A stretch of DNA of 32,070 nt. Source: Erysipelotrichaceae bacterium. GTDB lineage: Bacteria; Bacillota_I; Bacilli_A; Erysipelotrichales; Erysipelotrichaceae. The notes beneath the pieces are model-generated. The model worked only from the letters and a program-made list of their open reading frames with translations. It had not been told where the DNA came from and did no database searches. Shown here piece after piece: positions 23,033 to 29,771 of the stretch. Positions within the stretch are counted from its first letter, which is position 1. Each line of letters begins with the position of its first letter. The stretch covers positions 1-32,070 of the forward strand of contig CAAGJS010000104.1 in the NCBI GenBank assembly GCA_900770275.1, given 5' to 3'. The translations under genes were made by a program, and so were the position numbers.

Positions 23033-23166
23033 GGTGTGAGGCTGATTCAGATTGAAGGGGTCTTCCTCTGAATCTACCTCACTGAGTTATGAAAAACGAA
23101 ATCAATCTTCATTCAGATGACTCGTTAGGGAGTGTGGTCTAACTGAATGTGTACCATTTGGTACCT
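23033..23166 (+). other. Structured gap between HNH and TerS (three hairpins)
   Basis: GTGAGG and ATTCAGA pair with TCTGAAT and CCTCAC (about 23035-23085) in a long two-part stem. CATTCAG and CTGAATG form a second hairpin (about 23110-23150) with an inner ACTC/GAGT pair. GTACC and GGTAC form a third around ATTT. No uracil runs follow. The rest of the gap to 23357 includes a GC-rich CCGCCGCCCCCC near 23270. There is no gene. The place is right for a packaging (cos) site. Confidence 0.5.
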
Positions 23167-23357
23167 AAAGATGATCTCGCTTTTTAAAATTATCATTTCG
23201 TGGAATTATTGTCATTACATTTTTTTAGGGGGAGGTCTGAATCTCTAAAGCCAGAGGCACAGGAGACCGCCGCCCCCCTTCGTGTTGAAATATCCCGGTT
23301 CAAACGGGGGATAAACCCCGGGAGGCTATACTGGAATGGAATTATGGAGGTATGGAA

Positions 23358-23936
23358 GTGGCTAAAGACGGAACATACAGGGGCGGCAGGCGCATTCGTG
23401 CCGGTGACAAGCCCACGCCCGCAGCAGAAAAATTATCAAAGGAAGGCAGGGTCCGGATCATGCAGAATGATATCCCGGATTTGGATTACACAGACTTGGA
23501 GGCCGTTGACCTTCCGGAGGGCGCGGTACTTGAGGGATCCGATATGCCGAAGCCGAGTGATTACCTGTCTGCGCGGCAGAAGGACGGGAAACCGCTCGGC
23601 GCTGACCTGATCTATAAGGAGACATGGCTGTGGCTGAAAGAGCGCCACTGCGAGAATCTCGTAAACCCGCGCCTGATCGAATCATATTCTCAGGCATTTG
23701 CCCGCTACGTCCAGTGCGAGGAGGCAATCAGCACATACGGCCTCCTTGGAAAGCACCCAACTACAGGCGGTGTTGTCACATCACCGTTTGTACAGATGAG
23801 CCAGCAGTTCCAGAAAACCGCAAACCTGCTCTGGTATGAGATTTATGACGTGGTGAAGGAAAACTGCACGGAAGAGTTCGAAGGAGACCCGAATGACACG
23901 ATGGAGCTCCTCCTGAGAGCCCGGAAAGGAATGTAA
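23358..23936 (+). CDS. terS: Terminase small subunit, P27 family, 192 aa
   Basis: The small terminase binds the packaging site on phage DNA and delivers it to the large subunit. The protein begins AKDGTYRGGRRIRAGDKPTPAAEKL, a familiar start of P27-type TerS, and continues with LIYKETWLWLKERHCENLVNPRLIESYSQAFARYVQCEEAI and a conserved TSPFVQMSQQFQKTANLLWYEIYDVV. GTG at 23358 is preferred because GGAGG lies 7 bases upstream. The ATG 6 bases earlier has only a one-base gap to that site. Length is normal. The methyltransferase gene begins immediately after the stop codon. The large subunit gene is unusually far away, over 4 kb downstream. Confidence 0.9.
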   Translation: MAKDGTYRGGRRIRAGDKPTPAAEKLSKEGRVRIMQNDIPDLDYTDLEAVDLPEGAVLEGSDMPKPSDYLSARQKDGKPLGADLIYKETWLWLKERHCENLVNPRLIESYSQAFARYVQCEEAISTYGLLGKHPTTGGVVTSPFVQMSQQFQKTANLLWYEIYDVVKENCTEEFEGDPNDTMELLLRARKGM

Positions 23937-25205
23937 ATGGACACAACGAAATTCCAACAGGTGCCGATTGACAAACTGGTGCCTTATGCAAGGAATGCGC
24001 GGACGCATTCCAAAGAACAGATCGCACAGCTGCGTGCATCCCTGCGCGAGTTCGGTTTTGTCTCCCCTGCCGTGATCGATTCTGACTATAACATCCTTGT
24101 AGGACACGGCAGGGTGCAGGCGGCGCGGGAGGAAGGATATAAAACCGTGCCTTGCGTTTTTGCCGAGAACCTGACGGATGCACAGAAGAAGGCATACATC
24201 ATCGCGGATAACCAGCTGGCCCTGAACGCCGGTTGGGACGCGGATATGTTGTCTGTCGAATTATCGGACCTTCAGGGCCAAGCGTTCGACCTTGACCTGC
24301 TTGGCTTTGACGCAGAGGACCTAGGTAAATACCTGAACGCGGGAGAAGAGGGGCAGCAGGATGATTTCGATGTGGATAAGGAACTCGAGAAGCCCTGTTT
24401 TTCCAAGACCGGCGATATCTGGCATCTCGGGAAGCACACCGTGATCTGCGGTGACAGTACGGATCCGGAAGTGTATAACACACTCCTCGGGGATGTGAAA
24501 GTAAACCTTGTTTGTACGGACCCGCCGTACATGGTCTCGCTGGATAGTGCATCGGGAAAGATAAAGAACGACGACCTGAATGACAAGGATGCATATGATT
24601 TTCTGATGAAGGCATTCACGGCTATGCATGAAAGCATGGCAGCGGATGCTTCAATTTATTGTTTCTACGCAACCATGAAGGCCCGGATCTTCTATGACGC
24701 CTTTGAGGATGCCGGTTTCAAGGTTGGGGCAGGCCTGATCTGGAGGAAGCCCCGGGCGCCTCTCATGCGGACCGACTGGAAGTTCAACATGGAGCCGATC
24801 ATCTTCGGATGGAGGAAGGACGGGAAACACAAATGGTACGGAGACCAGAAACAAAAAGCCGTATTCGACTTTGACGGGATCACGAATTCCAAGAAGGATG
24901 GGTTCGGGCACCCGAGCTCCAAGCCGGTCCCGTTAATTGCATACTTATTATCACAGTCCAGCAGCGCCAATGGCGTCGTGCTGGATTCTTTTTTGGGATC
25001 CGCGACAACCCTGATCGCGTGTGAACAGCTGGGCCGTATCTGTTACGGCATCGAGCTGGAACCGAAGTTCGTGGATGTGGCAGTGCGCAGGTACCAAGCT
25101 ACAGCCCCGACCGGGGAGATATACCTGCTCCGGGACGGGAAGAAAATGACACTGGACGATGCGCTGGCAGAAATTCCAGAGGAACCGGTTGTGTCTAATA
25201 CCTGA
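23937..25205 (+). CDS. ParB-like N-terminus fused to DNA adenine/cytosine-N4 methyltransferase, 422 aa
   Basis: Residues 1-95 form a ParB/Srx-type domain with GHGR at 56-59 (ILVGHGRVQAA). Residues 155-400 are an amino-methyltransferase: DPPY at 195-198 binds the target base, and DSFLGSATTLIACEQLGRICYGIELEP near the C-terminus is the S-adenosylmethionine-binding FxGxG motif. The order DPPY before FxGxG places it in the beta class. Such ParB-MTase fusions are common between phage terminase genes and probably protect phage DNA from host restriction or mark it for packaging. No nuclease partner is adjacent. It starts at the base after the TerS stop codon and uses an AAAGGA site inside TerS. Confidence 0.95.
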   Translation: MDTTKFQQVPIDKLVPYARNARTHSKEQIAQLRASLREFGFVSPAVIDSDYNILVGHGRVQAAREEGYKTVPCVFAENLTDAQKKAYIIADNQLALNAGWDADMLSVELSDLQGQAFDLDLLGFDAEDLGKYLNAGEEGQQDDFDVDKELEKPCFSKTGDIWHLGKHTVICGDSTDPEVYNTLLGDVKVNLVCTDPPYMVSLDSASGKIKNDDLNDKDAYDFLMKAFTAMHESMAADASIYCFYATMKARIFYDAFEDAGFKVGAGLIWRKPRAPLMRTDWKFNMEPIIFGWRKDGKHKWYGDQKQKAVFDFDGITNSKKDGFGHPSSKPVPLIAYLLSQSSSANGVVLDSFLGSATTLIACEQLGRICYGIELEPKFVDVAVRRYQATAPTGEIYLLRDGKKMTLDDALAEIPEEPVVSNT

Positions 25206-25220
25206 CGGTTCCGGTCCGGA

Positions 25221-25289
25221 ATCTTTGTGACATTTATGCCTCCGGTAATCGTTGATAAATTTGCCGCACAGAGTGATCTATACAGTACC
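25221..25289 (+). promoter_or_regulatory. Promoter element E1 of the accessory block
   Basis: ATCTTTGTGA at 25221-25230, then TTGATA (25252-25257), 17 bases and GATCTA (25275-25280), followed by TACAGTACC. The same parts recur at 27038 and 27657 with matching spacing. E1 lies upstream of the 250-aa gene. Confidence 0.65.
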
Positions 25290-25319
25290 GAAAGGCAACA
25301 GCACCAAAGGAGGTACGAG

Positions 25320-26072
25320 ATGGAACTCAATTACAACGTAACCGGAGACGAGAGGAAGGCACTGGTAAAGGCCATCAGCGGGATCACGGGCGAGAAGGCG
25401 GTGTACAAGCGCATGCCGACCTGCGCATACGAGATCGGGGCATTCACGGTCAGCAAGGAAGGGGCACTCTCCTTTGAAGACAGCGCATACGATGCAGCCC
25501 GCAACCTGATCGACAGGCTGCAGGAGCAGGGCTACAAGCCAGAAACACAGGAAACGACCGGAGAGACCGAGCAGGACGAAGGGACAGCGGACGCCCCGGA
25601 CGAGGAGTCAGGAGCTGCGGACGAGGCCGATGAAGCGGCCACAGGGGAGCAGGAAGACGGCACAGGCCTTTCGATCAGCATCCCAGACGACTTCTCGGAC
25701 GCAGAATTCGAGAACCTGCAGCGGCTAGCGGCTTCCAAGCAAACCCTGATGAAAGCGGCATTCGGGTCGGACGGGATCGGAATTTCGCGGGAAGAAGGGA
25801 AGGTGACATTCTCCGGGTTCACCGCATCGGACGGGGACCACACAGCCGCCTACATGCAATTCATCACGCTGTTGGCGAGAATGGCAAGGACGGCAAAGCG
25901 GGTAACGGCCCGGGACCACGATACGGAAAACCGGAAATACGCATTCCGTTGCTTCCTGCTTCGGATCGGGATGATCGGTCCTGATTACAAGAAGTCCCGC
26001 AGGATCCTTCTGGAGAACCTGACCGGCTCATCCGCTTTCCGCGACGGGAAGAGGAAGGAGGCCGAGGCATGA
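25320..26072 (+). CDS. Conserved mobile-element protein often labelled virulence protein, 250 aa
   Basis: The ATG at 25320 follows AAGGAGG at a good distance. The N-terminal domain (MELNYNVTGDERKALVKAISGITGEKAVYKRMPTCAYEIGAFTVSKEGAL) is the recognisable part and recurs in phages and conjugative elements of Clostridia under the uninformative label virulence protein. A strongly acidic, low-complexity linker spans about 80-120 (Glu, Asp, Ala, Thr). The C-terminal domain (SISIPDDFSDAEFENLQRLAASKQTLMKAAFG to the end) is basic. No enzymatic motif is visible and the function is unknown. It leads a tight cluster, because the DUF4314 gene overlaps its stop by 4 bases. Confidence 0.82.
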   Translation: MELNYNVTGDERKALVKAISGITGEKAVYKRMPTCAYEIGAFTVSKEGALSFEDSAYDAARNLIDRLQEQGYKPETQETTGETEQDEGTADAPDEESGAADEADEAATGEQEDGTGLSISIPDDFSDAEFENLQRLAASKQTLMKAAFGSDGIGISREEGKVTFSGFTASDGDHTAAYMQFITLLARMARTAKRVTARDHDTENRKYAFRCFLLRIGMIGPDYKKSRRILLENLTGSSAFRDGKRKEAEA

Positions 26073-26305
26073 TGTTTCCTTCAAGAGAAACGGTCGAAAG
26101 GATCAGGAAAGCCTACCCGGTGGGATGCCGGGTGGAGCTTACCCGGATGGATGACGTACAGGCCCCGCCGATCAGGACCCAAGGAACCGTGTACGGGGTG
26201 GATGATACAGGCAGCATCCTTGTCCGCTGGGATAACGGAAGCTCACTGAACGTTGTATTCGGCGAGGATTCCTGCAGGAGGATTGACGAAGGGAGGAAGG
26301 CATGA
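26069..26305 (+). CDS. DUF4314 protein, 78 aa
   Basis: The sequence RIRKAYPVGCRVELTRMDDVQAPPIRTQGTVYGVDDTGSILVRWDNGSSLNVVFGEDSCRRI is a clear DUF4314 domain. It is a small all-strand SH3-like fold with the usual GTVxxVDDxGxIxVxWDNGSxL pattern. The family is widespread in Firmicutes mobile elements and its function is unknown. The fold suggests binding to protein or nucleic acid. It overlaps the preceding and following genes by 4 bases each, so the three are translated together. Confidence 0.93.
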   Translation: MMFPSRETVERIRKAYPVGCRVELTRMDDVQAPPIRTQGTVYGVDDTGSILVRWDNGSSLNVVFGEDSCRRIDEGRKA

Positions 26306-26718
26306 GTTTACCTGAAACCGTTTATGAACTCCGCTTCTCCCGGCAGGACGGGCGACCGGATGAGGTGCAGCAATATACGGAGATGGACACTGCGTTGGAG
26401 GTTTTCCGGTTGTTCTTTTCGCCTTGTAGTGAGGAGATGTACAAGACCATCACGCTGGCCAGCTACAATTTCCGATTAAAAACGGAAAAGCTCCTCTTCC
26501 AGATAACTTTCGTGGAAAAGGGCCCGGACGGGCGCCTGACACGGAAGGACTGGCGCAACTGGAAACCGGGCAGGCAGACTGTATATGAATACCATGATTT
26601 TGACGGGTATGGGGTGCTGAAAGGTGTCATAACAGAAACGGCTGCCAACCACGCAATCATGGAAGCTGATGGGATGCACCTCTGGATCGATGACGATACG
26701 GGGTACATGTTCCGATAG
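26302..26718 (+). CDS. Conserved phage/mobile-element protein, 138 aa, with R repeat copy inside
   Basis: A mixed small protein starting ATG at 26302, inside the stop codon of the DUF4314 gene. The region YTEMDTALEVFRLFFSPCSEEMYKTITLASYN resembles a segment found in proteins of mobile elements in Clostridia, where I recall residues like RLFAEPDSAEMY at this place. The DNA of RLFFSPCSEEM is the sixth R repeat copy, read in frame. The second half is basic-aromatic with no known motif. Function unknown. The reading frame is intact, so the repeat has not broken the gene. Confidence 0.75.
   Translation: MSLPETVYELRFSRQDGRPDEVQQYTEMDTALEVFRLFFSPCSEEMYKTITLASYNFRLKTEKLLFQITFVEKGPDGRLTRKDWRNWKPGRQTVYEYHDFDGYGVLKGVITETAANHAIMEADGMHLWIDDDTGYMFR
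26408..26436 (+). repeat. R repeat copy 6, inside a coding region
   Basis: GGTTGTTCTTTTCGCC then TTGTAGTGAGGAG, differing from copy 1 at a few bases only. It is in the same orientation as the other copies but lies within the 138-aa gene, 106 bases after its start. GAGGAG touches the following ATG with no spacer, so it is not a normal ribosome site here. Confidence 0.8.
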
Positions 26719-26752
26719 GAATCAGGATCCCCGGCCTCCATAGGAAAGGACA

Positions 26753-27016
26753 ATGATGAAGGCCGAGGATATTTTACTGGATAACGGATATGAGAATGTA
26801 AAGCTGTTGGAGGATTTCTCCTATGATGACGCCCTAATTGGCGTCAGTGATGACAACCGGGCGATTTACGATTACGGCAAGATGGTTGACTGGCTTGTGA
26901 GAACCGAAGGCATGACCGAAGAGGATGCTGAGGAATGGATCGAGTATAACACGCTCCGCGCCCTGCCCTATTTCGGTGAAGACGCTCCGATAGTCATGCA
27001 TCGGATCATCTTGTAA
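26753..27016 (+). CDS. Small conserved acidic protein, 87 aa
   Basis: The product is acidic and mostly helical (YDYGKMVDWLVRTEGMTEEDAEEWIEYNTLRALPYFGEDAPIVM). I recognise this pattern from small hypothetical proteins of Clostridia phages and conjugative elements. No function is known to me. Two consecutive ATG codons could start it; the second (26756) is better spaced from AAAGGA. It lies 34 bases after the 138-aa gene and probably shares its transcript. Confidence 0.8.
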   Translation: MMKAEDILLDNGYENVKLLEDFSYDDALIGVSDDNRAIYDYGKMVDWLVRTEGMTEEDAEEWIEYNTLRALPYFGEDAPIVMHRIIL

Positions 27017-27037
27017 ACATCACAATTCCATCCGGGT

Positions 27038-27107
27038 ATCTTTGTGAGAAATGCACTCCAGAAATGACTGGATATACATGCCCTTCAGAGGGATATATGT
27101 ACATGCC
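27038..27107 (+). promoter_or_regulatory. Promoter element E2 of the accessory block
   Basis: ATCTTTGTGA at 27038-27047, TGGATA (27069-27074), 17 bases, GATATA (27092-27097), followed by TGTACATGCC. It is upstream of the 144-aa gene and matches E1 and E3 part for part. Confidence 0.65.
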
Positions 27108-27154
27108 AAAGGGAAAGGCAGACAAGACAAGCACAAAGCAAGGAGGACAAAGCC

Positions 27155-27589
27155 ATGACGAACATTTTTGAAGAAACCTACAACCGCATTCAGGAAGCAA
27201 GAAAAGCCTACAAGGAAGCTACCACCGCAGAGGAGAGGGATGCCGCAAGGGATACGGTAAAGGCCGCCGAGGACAGGATCGACGAGATGGGCGACATTGC
27301 CCACACAATCTACCGGGCTTACGAGAAATCAAGAGACAATGAGAACGAGATCTTAAACTTCGACGACATCATCTGGGACCGGGATGTGGAAGCCCTCACC
27401 GCCTGCATGAAGGAGAATGGCATCAAGGCCTTCACCTACTCCTGCCGGGCAACCGACGCGGTCGAGACGCTTTGGCTTTTCAAAGAGGCGGGCTGCACGA
27501 TCGGCGAGATGGTCGAGGTCAACCTCCGGAAGGACTTCTTCGGCAAGGGCTACGAAAAGGGCCACGCCTTTCTGGTAAGCCTGAACTGA
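27155..27589 (+). CDS. Small conserved protein, 144 aa (mobile-element type)
   Basis: The N-terminal 65 residues are a charged helix, probably coiled coil (YNRIQEARKAYKEATTAEERDAARDTVKAAEDRIDEMG). The C-terminal part (WDRDVEALTACMKENGIKAFTYSCRATDAVETLWLFKEAGCTIGEMVEV) is a compact alpha/beta domain that recurs in small proteins of Lachnospiraceae mobile elements, where it has only a domain-of-unknown-function label. GGAGG lies before the ATG. It is the first gene behind element E2. Function unknown. Confidence 0.82.
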   Translation: MTNIFEETYNRIQEARKAYKEATTAEERDAARDTVKAAEDRIDEMGDIAHTIYRAYEKSRDNENEILNFDDIIWDRDVEALTACMKENGIKAFTYSCRATDAVETLWLFKEAGCTIGEMVEVNLRKDFFGKGYEKGHAFLVSLN

Positions 27590-27656
27590 GAACAGCCGGG
27601 GAAGGGAGCCTGCCATGGGCTCTCTTTCTCGTAGAAATACACAACGGTATCCCCGG

Positions 27657-27725
27657 ATCTTTGTGACATATATTCGTCGGTTTTCCTTGCTATAGTCACG
27701 GCGCGGAGTGATATATGTACATGCC
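27657..27725 (+). promoter_or_regulatory. Promoter element E3 of the accessory block
   Basis: ATCTTTGTGA at 27657-27666, TTGCTA (27687-27692), 17 bases, GATATA (27710-27715), followed by TGTACATGCC. It is upstream of the 75-aa gene. Confidence 0.65.
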
Positions 27726-27765
27726 AAAGGAAAAGGGCGCACGAAGAAAACGGAGGATAAAGACC

Positions 27766-27993
27766 ATGTGGAAAAAAGGAAGCCTGAAGATTAACGACCA
27801 GATTTTTACCTACTGCGCAAAGGTATACGGAGAGCCAAGTGAGGATTACGGAATGGAGGGCGGCAGGATCAGCAAGCTCGAGATCCGCTTAGGTGACATG
27901 CCGGTTGCAAGATATGACAGGGGCTGGGACATTGAGCCCGAAACAGAGCAGGCGCAAATCGCCTACGCACTCCTCTTAAAGGAGTACAACTGA
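27766..27993 (+). CDS. Small conserved protein, 75 aa
   Basis: The ATG at 27766 follows GGAGG at a suitable distance; an upstream in-frame ATG would lie in the E3 promoter region. The product (WKKGSLKINDQIFTYCAKVYGEPSEDYGMEGGRISKLEIR through AYALLLKEYN) is a small strand-rich fold found in Clostridia mobile elements as a domain of unknown function. It is the only gene behind element E3 and just precedes the late element of the terminase large subunit gene. Function unknown. Confidence 0.8.
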   Translation: MWKKGSLKINDQIFTYCAKVYGEPSEDYGMEGGRISKLEIRLGDMPVARYDRGWDIEPETEQAQIAYALLLKEYN

Positions 27994-27996
27994 AAG

Positions 27997-28050
27997 AGTA
28001 ATTTCGCGGACACATGAACATGGACTTTCATGTACACTGATATTGTGAAA
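27997..28050 (+). promoter_or_regulatory. Late-promoter-like element B
   Basis: AGTAATTTCGCGGACACATG at 27997-28016 and TGATAT then TGTGAAA at 28038-28050, at the same offset as element A. A weak TGAACA lies 17 bases before TGATAT. It heads the TerL/portal/protease/capsid unit. CATGAA and TTCATG also form a small inverted repeat inside it. Confidence 0.65.
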
Positions 28051-28055
28051 AGTTC

Positions 28056-28086
28056 GAGAGAAGCCGGGTGCCGGCCTTTCTCTCGT
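28056..28086 (+). terminator. Hairpin just after element B
   Basis: GAGAGAA and GCCGG pair with CCGGC and TTCTCTC (28056-28084) around GTG, with a small bulge. It lies 6 bases after element B, in the same relative place as the hairpin after element A. No uracil run follows, so its effect is uncertain. Confidence 0.45.
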
Positions 28087-28150
28087 TAACATATATGGAA
28101 AACACAAGGAGCCGACGGGGCTCCTTTTTTCGTGGGAAGGAGGGAGACGC

Positions 28151-29752
28151 TTGCAACGGGAAGGAAAATTCACGCCCACAAAATTCATGGCGGCGAACTC
28201 CCGATACAGCAAGGAGGACGCTGACCTTGTTGTTGCCTTTATCGAACAGCTGAAACATACCAAAGGAGAATTCTATAACCAGCCGTTCAAACTGATGCCT
28301 TGGCAGGAGGAGATCATCCGGAACATTTTCGGTGTCCTGAAACCTGATGGGACTCGTCAGTTTACGACAGCTTATATAGAGATCCCGAAAAAGTGCGGGA
28401 AAAGCGAGCTGGCGGCAGCGATTGCCCTTTATCTATTGTGCGCGGATGGCGAGCAACGAGCCGAAGTTTACGGTTGCGCAGCGGACCGGGACCAAGCGTC
28501 GCTGGTATTCGATGTAGCCTGCGACATGGTGAGGCTCCACAGGACACTGCGGAAATACTGCGACATTCGGCCAAGCAGGAAGACCATCCATTATCGGCCT
28601 ACGAACAGTGTGTACAAAGCGGTGTCCGCTGATGTCGCCGGGAAGTCGGGCGTCAATGTATCCGGGCTGGTCTTCGATGAATTGTGGGTCCAGAAGGACC
28701 GAAAGTTCTTCGACATGATGGTAAGGGGAACGTCAGATGCCCGTCGGAATCCGCTCCATTTCATCATTACGACTGCCGGGAACGACAGGAACAGCATTTG
28801 TTATGAGATGCACCAGAAGGCGAAGGATATCCTTGAGGGCCGCAAGATCGACCCGACGTTCTACCCTGTGATATACGGGGCAGAACCGACGGATGACTGG
28901 ACGGACCCGGAAGTGTGGAAAAAAGCAAACCCGAGCCTTGGTGTAACGATTGGGATTGACAAGGTGAAAGCAGCATGCGAATCGGCAAAACAGAATCCAA
29001 GCGAAGAGAATGCATTCAGGCAGCTGCGGCTGGACCAGTGGGTTTCCAGTTCCGTGCGGTGGATGCCATCCGAAACATGGAAGGCATGTTCATTCCCGGT
29101 GGAACCGGAATACCTGAAAGGCCGCGCCTGTTACGGAGGGCTTGACCTGTCATCCACAACGGATATCACGGCATTTGTGCTGGTATTCCCGCCAAGGGAT
29201 GAAACGGAAAAATACATGGTCCTGCCTTTTTTCTGGATCCCGGAAGATAACGTCCCCCTCCGTGTACGACGCGACCATGTACCGTATGAAAAATGGAAGA
29301 AGCAGGGCTACCTGCAGACGACGGAAGGGAATGTCCTCCATTACGGATTTATAGAGAAATATATCGCGGAGCTGGGCAAACAGTACAACATCCGGGAGAT
29401 CGCATTTGACCGGTGGGGCGCCACCCAGATGGTGCAGGACTTGGAAGATGACGGCTTTACGGTCGTGCCTTTCGGACAGGGGTTTAAGGATATGTCCCCT
29501 CCGACGAAGGAGCTGATGCGGCTTGCCATGGAAAAGAAAATCGCGCATGGCGGGAACCCCGTCCTGTCATGGATGGTTGACAACATCTATATCAGGACTG
29601 ACCCGGCGGGCAACATAAAAGCGGACAAGCAGAAATCCACGGAGAAAATAGACGGTGCCATTGCAATGATAATGGGACTGGATAGAGCAATAAGAAACGG
29701 AAATAACGAAGGGGAAAGTGTCTACGACAACCGGGGAATAATTTTTATCTGA
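28151..29752 (+). CDS. terL: Terminase large subunit, 533 aa (HK97-type)
   Basis: The packaging motor and DNA-cutting enzyme. The ATPase domain has Walker A PKKCGKS (79-85) and Walker B SGLVFDEL (171-178). The nuclease domain begins with GGLDLSSTTDIT, with D332 as the first metal ligand, and continues to DRWGATQMVQDLEDDG. Length is normal. The start is TTG at 28151, with AAGGAGG 8 bases upstream, and no ATG fits as well. It is followed 19 bases later by the portal gene. All catalytic motifs are present, so the packaging machine looks functional. Confidence 0.97.
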   Translation: MQREGKFTPTKFMAANSRYSKEDADLVVAFIEQLKHTKGEFYNQPFKLMPWQEEIIRNIFGVLKPDGTRQFTTAYIEIPKKCGKSELAAAIALYLLCADGEQRAEVYGCAADRDQASLVFDVACDMVRLHRTLRKYCDIRPSRKTIHYRPTNSVYKAVSADVAGKSGVNVSGLVFDELWVQKDRKFFDMMVRGTSDARRNPLHFIITTAGNDRNSICYEMHQKAKDILEGRKIDPTFYPVIYGAEPTDDWTDPEVWKKANPSLGVTIGIDKVKAACESAKQNPSEENAFRQLRLDQWVSSSVRWMPSETWKACSFPVEPEYLKGRACYGGLDLSSTTDITAFVLVFPPRDETEKYMVLPFFWIPEDNVPLRVRRDHVPYEKWKKQGYLQTTEGNVLHYGFIEKYIAELGKQYNIREIAFDRWGATQMVQDLEDDGFTVVPFGQGFKDMSPPTKELMRLAMEKKIAHGGNPVLSWMVDNIYIRTDPAGNIKADKQKSTEKIDGAIAMIMGLDRAIRNGNNEGESVYDNRGIIFI

Positions 29753-29771
29753 AGAAACAAGGAGGCAAGGA

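Noticed and set aside
23190..23245. A third late-promoter element before TerS, based on TTTCGTGGA at 23197
   Set aside because: The second block (TATTGTGAAA) is not present at the required distance.
10510..26436. R repeats as sigma-A promoters
   Set aside because: The block ends in the Shine-Dalgarno site and has no -10/-35 pair at proper spacing, so it is inside the mRNA.
10510..26436. R repeats as part of a diversity-generating retroelement or an insertion sequence
   Set aside because: No reverse transcriptase, transposase, terminal inverted repeats or target duplications were seen.
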